Positions 1 through 8,141 of a DNA stretch of 31,897 nt are shown piece by piece. This DNA comes from JADFRG01 sp964590515 (lineage in GTDB: Bacteria > Chloroflexota > Anaerolineae > Anaerolineales > E44-bin32): contig CAZPZD010000028.1 in assembly GCA_964590515.1 (NCBI GenBank), positions 1-31,897 of the forward strand, in the 5' to 3' direction. The translations under genes were made by a program, and so were the position numbers. The notes beneath the pieces were generated by a model. That model was not told where the DNA came from. It saw nothing but the letters and a program-made list of their open reading frames with translations, and made no database searches. Each line of letters opens with the position of its first letter. Positions within the stretch are counted from its first letter, which is position 1.

Positions 1-851
1 GCATTGGCGAAGACCTCACCATCGGTATGGATCAGCAATGGCCGATCGGCGACCAGCTTGAGCTTGCGAAAGGATCCAAGATGCACCTGCTTGAACCGGG
101 TGTGGGTGCCGCGCATGAATTCGGGAATCAGGCGAAACATCATGGCGCGGGAGACGTAGTCGACCATGACGTACTCAAACACGCCATCGTCGGGCTTGGC
201 GTCGGGGGCCATCATGAATCCGCCGCCTTCCCGGCCGCCATTGCACAGGGTCAGCATGAGCAGCTCGCGGTCGATCTCTTCTCGGTCGGTCGAGATCTTC
301 ATCCGGGGCGCCTGATGGTCCCTCAGGATTGTCCGGATGACCGCCAACAAATACATGGCCAGACCCTTCACCCGAGTGATCGCGTGCGAGTTGATGACGG
401 TAGCCGCGTCGAACCCGATCCCCAGGGTATTGTCCCAATACTTGACCCGTCCGCTCGCATCTTCCACCCGGCCGAGGTCCACGGTCTTGGTGGAGCCGGA
501 AAAGGCCGAGAGGATCGCCTGACCCGGATCGGGAGCAAAACCGACGTTGTGGCAGAAATCATTTCCCGAGCCGATCGGTACTGCGGCCAGGATTGGTCGT
601 TCGGCGGCCGTCACCTGCATCAATCCGTTGACGACCTCGTGAACCGTGCCGTCCCCGCCCACCGCGACCACCACCTCGAACCCCTCCCGGGCCGCCTGGG
701 CGGCGAGCTCAGTGGCATGGGTGGGATACTCGGTGCCGGTCCACTCGGCTCCACCGAAATGCTCGATCGTGGCCTGCAGGGAGGCCGCCACTCGCCAGCC
801 ACGACCGCCGTCGGCGTGGGGATTGAAGATCAGTTTGACGCGACGCTCCAT
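1..851 (-). CDS. Diacylglycerol/lipid kinase family protein (YegS/BmrU-like), 3' end cut by window edge
   Basis: This is an ATP-dependent lipid kinase-like protein of the DAGK catalytic family, which phosphorylates diacylglycerol or a related lipid at the inner membrane face. Translated from the ATG at 851 it begins MERRVKLIFNPHADGG, the family's opening strand and phosphate-binding turn. The nucleotide signature GGDGTVHEVVNGL lies near residue 70, followed by PIGSGNDF, typical of YegS/BmrU/DgkB. A second conserved stretch, CNGGREGGGFMMAPDAKPDDG, appears late in the visible part. About 283 codons are present without a stop, so the C-terminus lies beyond base 1. It stands alone on this strand, with its own TATAAT box upstream. 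The exact substrate cannot be told from sequence. Confidence 0.88.
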   Translation of the reverse strand, partial: MERRVKLIFNPHADGGRGWRVAASLQATIEHFGGAEWTGTEYPTHATELAAQAAREGFEVVVAVGGDGTVHEVVNGLMQVTAAERPILAAVPIGSGNDFCHNVGFAPDPGQAILSAFSGSTKTVDLGRVEDASGRVKYWDNTLGIGFDAATVINSHAITRVKGLAMYLLAVIRTILRDHQAPRMKISTDREEIDRELLMLTLCNGGREGGGFMMAPDAKPDDGVFEYVMVDYVSRAMMFRLIPEFMRGTHTRFKQVHLGSFRKLKLVADRPLLIHTDGEVFAN

Positions 852-898
852 GTTGCCGGCCTTTACTCTTCAGGGTTCAGCGGAGAATCTTGCAGCGG

Positions 899-928
899 AT
901 TATAGCCCACCCCTCGCGGTAGTACCTT
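899..928 (-). promoter_or_regulatory. Promoter of the lipid kinase gene
   Basis: On the minus strand a perfect TATAAT lies at 904-899, about 48 nt before the ATG at 851. The -35 region near 928-922 is poor (AAGGTA or AGGTAC), so an activator or other contacts may be needed. It is divergent from the plus-strand promoter at 947-974. Confidence 0.5.
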
Positions 929-946
929 TTTTAAGAGATCCGATCA

Positions 947-974
947 TTGACTCTCTGCCCAAGCCTGCTAGAGT
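947..974 (+). promoter_or_regulatory. Sigma70-type promoter of candidate ncRNA
   Basis: TTGACT (947-952) and TAGAGT (969-974) are separated by 16 nt on the plus strand. No credible open reading frame with a ribosome binding site follows. The stretch just downstream folds into a closed structure, so this looks like the promoter of an RNA gene starting near 981. Confidence 0.5.
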
Positions 975-980
975 GATTGA

Positions 981-1194
981 GTAGGAGCCTCAGGCCACCA
1001 AAGGACTGCAACACCCCGCGTCAGCCGTGGCGCTCTCCGACCAATCAGCCCAAGCCATTCAGTGGATGGCGACGGGAAAGAAACACGCCGGTCGGTCGGA
1101 GTCCCGCCCTTCCCTGCGGCGTACAGATGTGGGGCCTTCCGGCAAGAGCGGCAGTGCCGGCCGTCCAGCGAATGGCAGGGGGCTCTTCGTTTTA
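981..1194 (+). ncRNA. Candidate structured non-coding RNA, 6S-like layout
   Basis: This roughly 210-nt non-coding interval follows a good promoter and can be folded by eye into one closed structure. The outer helix pairs GAGCC (985-989) with GGCTC (1181-1185), then GCCA (994-997) with TGGC (1173-1176). The apical arm pairs CTCCGACC (1035-1042) with GGTCGGAG (1094-1101), flanked by GGCG/CGCC. A side hairpin CCGGC/GCCGG lies near the 3' end. The outer helix is followed by TTCGTTTT, terminator-like. A long irregular rod with a central bubble recalls 6S RNA, and short words (GTGGCGCTC, CCTGCGGCG) also occur in E. coli 6S RNA, but this may be chance. The SRP RNA and tmRNA signature words are absent. 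The transcript would run convergently into the 3' end of the MFS gene. Confidence 0.4.
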
Positions 1195-1220
1195 AGGATT
1201 TCGCTGGTTGAAAAGCTAGA

Positions 1221-3077
1221 TTATTCCGCGAGCGGGGGCTGACCGGTGGGTCCCAGCGGTTGGGCCCGGCCAAGCACCTCGTAGGCCCGCGACTCTCTAA
1301 CCTCGCCCGGCAGGCGGACCGGGCCGCTCCGACCGAACACAAACTGATGCAGCGCGGGACCAAGCGCGAGATAGGTCCGCTCGCTGATCAGCACGCCTCC
1401 CGAATGCGGCCCATACGACTGCAGCCGCTCAGCCGCCCGCAGCAGGTCGCCCATCACCGTCACTTCCTCGCCGGAACGAACCCCTTGATCATGTTGGTAT
1501 TCGGGCGGGGCCGGGCTGGTCGTCAGATCGCCGGTCGCAATCCCAATGTCGATCCTGGGCAGGGCCAGGCCTGCGGCGGCCCGATCCGGATTGACCCCGA
1601 CTACTGCGTCCAGGAGCGAGAGCCCCGCATGGGTGGCCAGCAGCGCGCTCACTTGGGGCGGGGACCGGCGGGGGGAGATCCCGAACCAGGCGACCAATAC
1701 GGTATCCATCGACGGGTCCAAGACCGCGCCATGTTCCAGGAGGATCTGCTTCGCCTGGTCGTGGACCGAGCTCTCAGTATTCGGCGGGAACCTGGCGAAG
1801 AGCACCGTAGCGACCTCGGAGTGTCCGATCGTTGGCAAGGTGGCGGCCTCCGCCGCGCGACGTGCCGCCCGCGGCTCCGCCGGCAGAGCCAGTTTGAACC
1901 AGGCCGGCAGGAGGGTCAGACCGCCGAGGGCGGCCGTCACCAGGAAAGGCCAGCGCGGGCCAGCAAGGTTCCAAATCTGACTGCCGATCCACGGTGCTGG
2001 CAGCGAAAAGAGACTCAAAGTCGAGGCGAGCAATCCAAAAGCCGTGCCGCGCAGGTGCTTTGGAATGACTCGGGTGATCAATTTGGGCCCAGAGGCCTCG
2101 AACAGGCCGACCCCCACTCCTGACAGCGACCAACATAAGGCGAATCCCCAGAATCCTGAGGCCAGCGCGAAGACCAGTCGGGAGGAGATAGCCGCCAGGA
2201 GCGCGAGCACGATGCCCAGCCGCTCGCTGGTCCGGTCCACCAGCCAACCGGCCGGAAACAGAGTGAGCAGAAGGGCCGCCCCCCAGATCCCATCCAACAG
2301 GCCGATCCCTTGCTTGCTGATCCCCGCGATTTCCGTGAGGTAAACCGGCTCCAGGTCCGCAGAGAGCTTGAAGACGACGTCGCGGAAGCCGTCGATTATC
2401 AGGATCCAGGCGACCACTCCTCCCGCCATGAAGGCGCCCGCCATCTGGCTCAGGGAACTGCCGAGCGAGCGCAGCGAGATCTCCTGTGGTCGGATGGTCA
2501 TGAATTGCGAGAACCGCAAAAGATAGATGAAGATGACGGCCGCCAGACCGAACACCGCACTCGACACTCCGAATAGGAATCGGTAGCCGTACATCTGGGC
2601 CAACAGCCCGCCAATCGGTGGGGCGATCACGGCCGCCGCGTGGTAGACCGTCTGGGAGATCCCGTACATCCTGCCCCGCGAGCCTTCGGGAGTGATGTCG
2701 GCAATAAAGGCGAAATACGCGGGGAGGGTGAGGGCGGAGGTCAGCGCCATGAGCGCCGGCCCCAGCAGGGCGGCCTGCCAGCTGGGGGCCACGGCATAGG
2801 CGGCGAAGGTCAGAACCCCGGTCAGGCTGCCAATAAAGATCACCCGCAATCGGCCGAGCGAATCGGACAACCAGCCGCCCAAAACCTTGACCACAAGCGG
2901 GAACACCATTGAGATCGTGAAAAACAGCCCGATCTGGGAGATGCTGGCGCCGAGTTCCCGGATGTAGACCGGGATCTGAACCATCGGCATGGCGATCGAA
3001 AACTGGGTCAGCGCCATTCCGAAGAGGAAGACCAGCGTGCGACGGTTGATCAGGATGGGGCTTGGGTTGGATGTCAC
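1221..3077 (-). CDS. MFS transporter fused to a degenerate class III nucleotidyl-cyclase domain
   Basis: This is a 618-aa membrane protein. Residues about 14-400 are a Major Facilitator Superfamily transporter with around twelve hydrophobic segments and the loop 2-3 motif GWLSDSLGRLRV. Residues about 420-606 match the class III adenylate/guanylate cyclase homology domain in order: TVLFARF, HGAVLD, MDTVLVAWFG, RIDIGIATGDL, VTVMGDLLRAAERLQ, GGVLISERTY and a final YEVLGR. Family catalytic positions are mostly lost. The first metal Asp (LFAD) is Arg429, the purine-selecting Lys is replaced, and the transition-state Asn is Arg547; the second Asp (458) and Arg551 remain. The cyclase domain is therefore probably a sensor or protein-interaction module on the cytoplasmic face. 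The GTG start overlaps the HAD gene stop by 4 nt (GTGA), implying translational coupling. The transported substrate is unknown. Confidence 0.85.
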   Translation of the reverse strand: MTSNPSPILINRRTLVFLFGMALTQFSIAMPMVQIPVYIRELGASISQIGLFFTISMVFPLVVKVLGGWLSDSLGRLRVIFIGSLTGVLTFAAYAVAPSWQAALLGPALMALTSALTLPAYFAFIADITPEGSRGRMYGISQTVYHAAAVIAPPIGGLLAQMYGYRFLFGVSSAVFGLAAVIFIYLLRFSQFMTIRPQEISLRSLGSSLSQMAGAFMAGGVVAWILIIDGFRDVVFKLSADLEPVYLTEIAGISKQGIGLLDGIWGAALLLTLFPAGWLVDRTSERLGIVLALLAAISSRLVFALASGFWGFALCWSLSGVGVGLFEASGPKLITRVIPKHLRGTAFGLLASTLSLFSLPAPWIGSQIWNLAGPRWPFLVTAALGGLTLLPAWFKLALPAEPRAARRAAEAATLPTIGHSEVATVLFARFPPNTESSVHDQAKQILLEHGAVLDPSMDTVLVAWFGISPRRSPPQVSALLATHAGLSLLDAVVGVNPDRAAAGLALPRIDIGIATGDLTTSPAPPEYQHDQGVRSGEEVTVMGDLLRAAERLQSYGPHSGGVLISERTYLALGPALHQFVFGRSGPVRLPGEVRESRAYEVLGRAQPLGPTGQPPLAE

Positions 3078-3679
3078 GCGAGCAGCGTCTCGACCTGTTG
3101 CTGAGCTTGCGCCCGATTCTTGAAGTGGACGGAGTGCATTCCTAGCGCAGAGGCGGCCTCAAGGTTCTCGATGAAGTCGTCGACAAAGATCGCCTGACTA
3201 GCCTCTACCCCTAGGCCCTCGAGTGCCAGCCGGTAGATGCGAGGGTCAGGCTTGGCCAGTCCGACCTCAGCAGAGATAATCAACTTGTCGAATGCATCGG
3301 CGATCCGCCACTCGTTCTCGATGTCGTGGCGGATCTCCGGCCAGGCATTGGAGATCAATCCGGTGCGGTAGTTCGACCTCAATCCGCGTATGTACCCGAC
3401 CAGCTCGAGATCGAGGACCTCTCCCCTCCAGAAGTCCTTCCGTAGATTTACCCGCTGCTCCGGGTCCAGGCCGAGGCGCGCAGCTACCCAGATCCAAACA
3501 TCATCTGCCCCGGCCTGACCAACGGCCGCTGTGCGACCCATCTCGCCGGCAAAGACGATCTGATCGAGCTCGCCCGGCGGGAGCCCCAGGCGCGCTTCCC
3601 AGGCCGCGCGACCCGAGCGGTTCTCGGTGCGAACGATCACTCCGCCCAAATCCCAGAACACAGCTTGGATGTGGCTCAT
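3074..3679 (-). CDS. HAD-superfamily subfamily IA hydrolase
   Basis: This 201-aa soluble hydrolase is of the haloacid dehalogenase superfamily, usually a small-molecule phosphatase. Motif I is FWDLGGVIV near residue 10: the nucleophile Asp is present, but the second Asp is Gly, as in YihX-like and some other IA proteins. Motif II is LISNA, motif III KPDPRIY, and motif IV VDDFIENLEAA. The helical cap lies between motifs I and II. It begins 7 nt after the hom stop and overlaps the MFS gene by 4 nt, so it is mid-operon. The substrate is not predictable; a phosphorylated intermediate or damaged metabolite is possible. Confidence 0.88.
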   Translation of the reverse strand: MSHIQAVFWDLGGVIVRTENRSGRAAWEARLGLPPGELDQIVFAGEMGRTAAVGQAGADDVWIWVAARLGLDPEQRVNLRKDFWRGEVLDLELVGYIRGLRSNYRTGLISNAWPEIRHDIENEWRIADAFDKLIISAEVGLAKPDPRIYRLALEGLGVEASQAIFVDDFIENLEAASALGMHSVHFKNRAQAQQQVETLLA

Positions 3680-3686
3680 GCCGCGG

Positions 3687-4766
3687 TCAACTCGGGACGT
3701 GGTGGGTTGGCTTGGCGAAGGGCCGATCGGCTGGGCGGGCAGGAAGCACGCAATTCAGCAGGTCTGCCAGCATGCCGTAGGCGGTAGTGCGAGGGCCCGG
3801 AGCGCTTTCGCTGACGGTCAGCTCGCCAAGCACGTCGCTCACGAAGGTCACTGCGGCGGAGGTTCCCATCACCTGGAAGAGCGGGTCGCCGGGATCCAGC
3901 TGCTCTAGTCCAACTCGGGCCTCAACTTGCCCGCCGATCCGTTTGGCGCTGCACACCAACTTCCAGCGGCGCCCGGCCTGCGACGCCTGTTGGATTTCCA
4001 CATCGGTCAGCCCATCAATCCCTCGGCGCTGAACCTGCCCAAGGCCGATGGGGACGCCCATGAGGACCGTGACCAGGATCGCCACTTTGATCGCCGCATC
4101 CCAGCCCTCCGTGTCGCCCGATGGATCGCTCTCTGCAATTCCGAGCCGTTGAGCTTCCGCCACGGCGGCTTTGAACGTATCGCCTTGCTCCATCAAGCTC
4201 AGGATCAGGTTGGTGGTCGAATTCAAGATTCCTCGGAACGACTCGAGTCGGGCGGCCGGCAAACACTCCCGCCAAAGCGAGAAGATCGGCGCCCCGTCCA
4301 TCACGGCTGCCTCGAAACGAAACTGCCGGCCGTGGCTGGCCGCGAGAGCGGTCAGTGGAGCGAACGCAAGGATCACAGGACCTTTGTTGGCCGTGATCGC
4401 GTGCATCCCGCGTTCGAGCGCGCTCGTCAGGTATCCGATCGCCGGTTGGCCGGACTCGTAGTTGACCGGAATTGACTCAAGCAGGGCTTCGGCCTGAGAC
4501 TGCTGAATCAGCTCATGGATGCCCGAGGGGACCGGTTGTCGCGAGAGCTGACCGAGATCGCCACCCCTTCCGATCAGCTCGATCGCCCGGCTGAGGCTCA
4601 ATCCTTCTGGATCCTGTGCGAGCCCATGGCTGGCAGTTCCAATGCCCACGACCTGTAAGGCCAGCCCGTGGACCGACCGGAGCTCGGCCTCTTTAGACAA
4701 TAGCAGCTCGGCCACGGCCTGGCCGACATTGCCGAACCCAATCAGGAGCACTCGCACTGTCCGCAT
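3687..4766 (-). CDS. hom: Homoserine dehydrogenase, short form without ACT domain
   Basis: It catalyses the NAD(P)H-dependent reduction of aspartate semialdehyde to homoserine, the branch point to threonine and methionine. The Rossmann motif GFGNVGQAV lies at residues 10-18. The catalytic Lys is in ITANKGPV, the family signature is GILNSTTNLIL, and the substrate loop is ESDPSGDTEGWDAAIK. The protein is 359 aa and ends after the catalytic domain, so it lacks the regulatory ACT domain of longer homologues and may be less sensitive to threonine feedback. It lies 7 nt from both neighbours in a seven-gene run. No other threonine or methionine gene is present in this window. Confidence 0.93.
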   Translation of the reverse strand: MRTVRVLLIGFGNVGQAVAELLLSKEAELRSVHGLALQVVGIGTASHGLAQDPEGLSLSRAIELIGRGGDLGQLSRQPVPSGIHELIQQSQAEALLESIPVNYESGQPAIGYLTSALERGMHAITANKGPVILAFAPLTALAASHGRQFRFEAAVMDGAPIFSLWRECLPAARLESFRGILNSTTNLILSLMEQGDTFKAAVAEAQRLGIAESDPSGDTEGWDAAIKVAILVTVLMGVPIGLGQVQRRGIDGLTDVEIQQASQAGRRWKLVCSAKRIGGQVEARVGLEQLDPGDPLFQVMGTSAAVTFVSDVLGELTVSESAPGPRTTAYGMLADLLNCVLPARPADRPFAKPTHHVPS

Positions 4767-4773
4767 CGCCGAG

Positions 4774-5502
4774 CTATACCAGCGGCCAGGGGAATGGGCG
4801 GCCCGGACCCGGTTGCGGGAAACGGCGCTCCGCCAACAGCTGATCGGATCGATCCCTAAGCGCCCGAATCTCGGCCTGGCTCAACAGAGGTACCAATTGA
4901 GTCTGAAGTCCCCGGCCCTCATCGAGCCCCGCCCGCAGCTGATCAATAGCCGCCAGCAGGGTAGCCGGAATGGACTCGCCCGCAAAATCCCAGATGACGG
5001 TCCGAAGCTTGTAGTCTTCGTGGAAGCACACTCCGTGGTCGATTAGCCAGACATGCCCATCGGGGGACAGGAGCACGTGACCGGCCTTGCGATCGGCGTT
5101 GTTGATCAAGAGATCCAGCAGCGCGGCCGGGCGCAAGCGCTGCTTTTCTGCAGGTTCAAGTGTGAAGTAGTGGCGTTCCGGATCGGCAGGCAGGAAGAGC
5201 TGCAGGGAGCCGCCGCCGCCTGGTCCATCTGAGCGCAGAACGGTCGGGGGCACCAGCTCCCAGCCCAGCGCCTCGCTGATCAGGTAGGCCGCCACTTCTC
5301 GGCGGGCCAGCGACTTGGGCGGGAAATCCCAAAGCGGTTGTTCCCCTTCTGCCGGCTTGTAGACCGCCTGCAACCGGGCATTGGCTGAACTGACTTCAAC
5401 CAGGAAGGTGTGATTGGATCCCCAGACGAATTGGCCCGAGACGCCGATCTCGCCGGTGGAGAGAGTGACAAGAACCGCTTCCAGTGGGAGGTCGAGCTCC
5501 AT
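4774..5502 (-). CDS. SCO1664-family PI3/4-kinase-like protein (TIGR03843 type)
   Basis: This 242-aa protein belongs to a family found mainly in Actinobacteria and Chloroflexi, with distant similarity to phosphatidylinositol 3-/4-kinases. Visible hallmarks are VYKPAEGEQPLWDFP (likely ATP-binding Lys), ARREVAAYLISEALGW, the catalytic-loop-like LINNADRKAGHVL near residue 135, and the DFG-like LIDHGVCFH near 155, followed by KLRTVIWDFAG. The start codon follows the DUF3090 gene by 18 nt, and hom begins 7 nt after its stop. With DUF3090 and the phosphomutase it makes a conserved trio of unknown pathway. By family logic it phosphorylates a small molecule or protein, but no substrate is established. 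Confidence 0.87.
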   Translation of the reverse strand: MELDLPLEAVLVTLSTGEIGVSGQFVWGSNHTFLVEVSSANARLQAVYKPAEGEQPLWDFPPKSLARREVAAYLISEALGWELVPPTVLRSDGPGGGGSLQLFLPADPERHYFTLEPAEKQRLRPAALLDLLINNADRKAGHVLLSPDGHVWLIDHGVCFHEDYKLRTVIWDFAGESIPATLLAAIDQLRAGLDEGRGLQTQLVPLLSQAEIRALRDRSDQLLAERRFPQPGPGRPFPWPLV

Positions 5503-5520
5503 GCAACCGAGTCGGAGTTC

Positions 5521-6030
5521 TCAGAGCTTGTGGCCGTTGCTCTTGGGGCAGAAATGTCCCTCGGGGTCCTTCGGTTCACCGCAGTTGCCGCAGATCGGCC
5601 GCCCCTGGTCGGCGACTTCGAGCCCCCACTGGCACATGGCCCGCAGCTGCGAGCGGCTGCACCAGAAACGGATCACTTCCGATTCTTGAGTTTCGTCCTG
5701 AAGCTCGCGGGCCACGAGCACCACCCGGTCGCTGGACTCGTCATAGCCCAAACCAAGCTGACCGACCCGAAACTTCGGCTCGATCGGTTCCTCCAAACCC
5801 ATCTCCTCCTGTTGGTAATCTCCTGAGGGTTCGGGCAGGGCGGGGTTGCGCTGCGCCAAATCGCCGAGGAACCGTTCCAGGCCAATGGCCAGCGTTTGAA
5901 TCTGCTGTTTCTCGACGATCAGAGTGACCAGTTGATCGTCTTTACGGGCCTGCAGGTAGAAAACTCGTTTGCCAGCCGGCCCAATAGCTCCAGTGGTGAT
6001 GCGGCTGACTGGGTTGAGGTCCAGTTCCAT
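5521..6030 (-). CDS. DUF3090 family protein with C-terminal zinc-ribbon-like motif
   Basis: This 169-aa protein is the second member of the trio. Its N-terminal half matches the family core (TGAIGPAGKRVFYLQAR, then VEKQQIQTLAIGLE). A middle strand-rich part contains FRVGQLGLGYDESSDRVVLVARE. The C-terminus has CGNC, then HFCPKSNGH, together resembling a Cys/His metal site (residues about 147-166). The ATG at 6030 follows the phosphomutase stop by 48 nt, the largest gap in the operon. The function is unknown; a zinc-binding partner of the neighbouring kinase and phosphatase is a reasonable guess. Confidence 0.88.
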   Translation of the reverse strand: MELDLNPVSRITTGAIGPAGKRVFYLQARKDDQLVTLIVEKQQIQTLAIGLERFLGDLAQRNPALPEPSGDYQQEEMGLEEPIEPKFRVGQLGLGYDESSDRVVLVARELQDETQESEVIRFWCSRSQLRAMCQWGLEVADQGRPICGNCGEPKDPEGHFCPKSNGHKL

Positions 6031-6078
6031 TAAGGTCTGATGCCGAAGGGGAAGGTCGGGGATGCAGGTGGAAGTATA

Positions 6079-6693
6079 TCACCCGGTCGGCGCGGGCCCT
6101 GCTGCGTGCGTGTCGTTGAGCCGGATGAGCCTGGCAGAGTTGTGCTCCACGTCCAGCAGGCTGACCGAGGCGGGTTCGATGGTAAGCCGCTGAAACTGAT
6201 CGAGAGGCAACCCCAGGTAGTGGGCGATGGCCAGCTTGATTGGATCGGCGTGCGAAACACAGGCAATCGCTCCGCTGTGTGCTGCCCGCACGGATTCCAG
6301 CTCGCCCACCACCCGGGCCTGGGCCTCGACAAAGGACTCGCCTTGGGGGAAACGCGCCAGCGAGGGCGTGAGGCGGATGACTGGCCACAACTTGCGGCGG
6401 CGGGCCGCCCGCAGGCTGAGCCCTTCCCAAGTTCCGATCCGGACCTCTCCCAGCGCTTCGCGGATTTCGAGCTCAAGCCCTTGTGCTTCCGCGATGTCTG
6501 CGCCTGTCTCAATGGCGCGCTCCAGCGGACTGGAGTAGACGGCTTCGAGCTGTACGTCCCGGAAGGACTCCGCCAGCCGTTCGGCTTGCAGCCGGCCGGT
6601 CTCATTGAGGTGAATGCCCGGCAGCCATCCGGGCAACTTGCCTTTCCGGACGAAGTCGTTCTGCCCATGACGGATCAGGTAGATCGCGGTCAT
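6079..6693 (-). CDS. Histidine-phosphatase family probable phosphomutase (MSMEG_4193 type)
   Basis: This is a 204-aa histidine phosphatase superfamily enzyme. The phospho-accepting histidine sits in LIRHGQND (residues 6-13), followed by LNETGRLQAERLAE, SSPLERAIETG, an acidic catalytic stretch GEVRIGTWEG, and the second active-site histidine in CVSHADPIK. This subgroup accompanies the PI-kinase-like and DUF3090 proteins in other genomes and has been proposed to act as a phosphomutase, while phosphatase activity is equally possible. It starts 6 nt after the rarA stop, so it is almost certainly co-transcribed with rarA. Confidence 0.88.
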   Translation of the reverse strand: MTAIYLIRHGQNDFVRKGKLPGWLPGIHLNETGRLQAERLAESFRDVQLEAVYSSPLERAIETGADIAEAQGLELEIREALGEVRIGTWEGLSLRAARRRKLWPVIRLTPSLARFPQGESFVEAQARVVGELESVRAAHSGAIACVSHADPIKLAIAHYLGLPLDQFQRLTIEPASVSLLDVEHNSARLIRLNDTHAAGPAPTG

Positions 6694-6699
6694 GCGAAG

Positions 6700-8136
6700 T
6701 TAGGATGATTCGGAAACGCGAGTACGGCCGTGTTGGCGCTTGATGGCCTCGATGGCGGGCTGCTCGAGGTCGGGCAGTTCACGGGTCTGCTCGATTGACA
6801 ACGCCTTGCGTTGAGCCAGCCGCCAGCGCTCCAGCCGGCCGGCCACCTCGGCCTCGTAACCTTGGTCGGAGGGACGGTAGAAGTAGGTGCCGAGCAGCGA
6901 TTGCGGAAGATATCCCTGCCCGACGAAGTGATCCGGAAAATCGTGCGGGTAGTTGTAGTCGGCCCCGTGCCCGAGGGCGGCCGCATCCCGGTTCGGGTCT
7001 TTGAGATGGTCCGGCACTTCGACCACCCCTTGTTGCTCGAGCAAGCTGTAGGCCTTGAAATACGCACCGGCGGTATTGGATTTCGGAGCGTTGGCGAGGT
7101 ACAGGGTAGCCTCCACCAGGGGATACACCCCCTCGGGCAGCCCGACGAATTCAAACGACTGCATCGCGGCGGAGGCGACCAGCAGGCCGATCGGATCCGC
7201 CAGCCCGATGTCCTCTGACGCCAAGATCAGCAGCCGGCGCAAGATAAAACGCGGATCCTCCCCGGCATAGAGCATCTTGGCCAGCCAGTAGAGGGCAGCA
7301 TCCGGATCGGAGCCGCGCACCGACTTAATGAAGGCCGAGATCGTATCGTAGTGGAAATCGCCATCCTTGTCATAGAGCACGGCCCGCCGCTGGATCGATT
7401 CCTGTGCAACTTGCAGCGTGATCCGGGTCATTCCGTCGCTCTCGGCCTGGGAGGATTCAACGGCCAGTTCGAGGGCGTTCAGTGCGTTGCGGGCGTCGCC
7501 CCCGGCCACCCGAACCAGGTGAGCCAACCCGTCGGGTTCGAGCTGGATCGACCGGGAGCCGTAGCCGCGCTGCGAATCAGCCAGGGCGGCTTGCAGGATC
7601 GCTTCGACGTCCTTGTCGAGCAGCGGGCGCAGCTGGAATATTCGGGAGCGGGAGACCAGGGCCCCAATGACCTCGAAGTAGGGGTTCTCGGTGGTGGCGC
7701 CAATCAAGGTGATCGTGCCCAGTTCGACATGCGGGAGCAAGGCGTCTTGCTGGGCCTTGTTCCAACGGTGCACCTCATCGACAAAGAGAATCGTGCGCAG
7801 CTGAGTCAGTTTTCGGCGTTCCTGAGCTTGGGCAATGACCTGGCGAAGCTCGGCCTTGCCGGCGAGAACCGCCGAGATGGTTTCGAAGTGAGAGCGAGTG
7901 GTGTTGGCGATGATCATCGCCAGGGTGGTCTTGCCAGAACCGGGGGGACCCCACAAGATGATCGAGGAGAAGAGCCGGTCGGCCTCGATGGCCCGCCGCA
8001 GCAATCGGCCCTCCCCGATGATCGGATCCTGGCCGACAAACTCGGCCAGCCTGCGCGGCCGCATTCGGGCTGCAAGGGGGGCCTCGCTGGACAAACGCTC
8101 CGCCAAGGCGTGGTCGAACAGGTCGAGCGGCTGCAT
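6700..8136 (-). CDS. rarA: Replication-associated recombination protein A (RarA/MgsA AAA+ ATPase)
   Basis: This 478-aa AAA+ clamp-loader-like ATPase acts at stalled replication forks with SSB. Motifs in order are MRPRRLAEFVGQ (family N-box), Walker A GPPGSGKTT near residue 65, Walker B ILFVDEVHRWNKAQQD, sensor 1 TLIGATTENP, and arginine-finger region ALVSRSRIF. The C-terminal tetramerisation region includes ASEDIGLADP, HFVGQGYLP and TYFYRPSDQGYE. Length and order are typical. It heads a seven-gene minus-strand run and is transcribed from the TGGTAGAAT element at 8152-8144. Confidence 0.95.
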   Translation of the reverse strand: MQPLDLFDHALAERLSSEAPLAARMRPRRLAEFVGQDPIIGEGRLLRRAIEADRLFSSIILWGPPGSGKTTLAMIIANTTRSHFETISAVLAGKAELRQVIAQAQERRKLTQLRTILFVDEVHRWNKAQQDALLPHVELGTITLIGATTENPYFEVIGALVSRSRIFQLRPLLDKDVEAILQAALADSQRGYGSRSIQLEPDGLAHLVRVAGGDARNALNALELAVESSQAESDGMTRITLQVAQESIQRRAVLYDKDGDFHYDTISAFIKSVRGSDPDAALYWLAKMLYAGEDPRFILRRLLILASEDIGLADPIGLLVASAAMQSFEFVGLPEGVYPLVEATLYLANAPKSNTAGAYFKAYSLLEQQGVVEVPDHLKDPNRDAAALGHGADYNYPHDFPDHFVGQGYLPQSLLGTYFYRPSDQGYEAEVAGRLERWRLAQRKALSIEQTRELPDLEQPAIEAIKRQHGRTRVSESS

Positions 8137-8141
8137 CGCGC

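Noticed and set aside
27..905. Long plus-strand open frame opposite the lipid kinase
   Set aside because: It is the antisense shadow of a clear kinase; its translation shows no family motifs and covers the kinase promoter.
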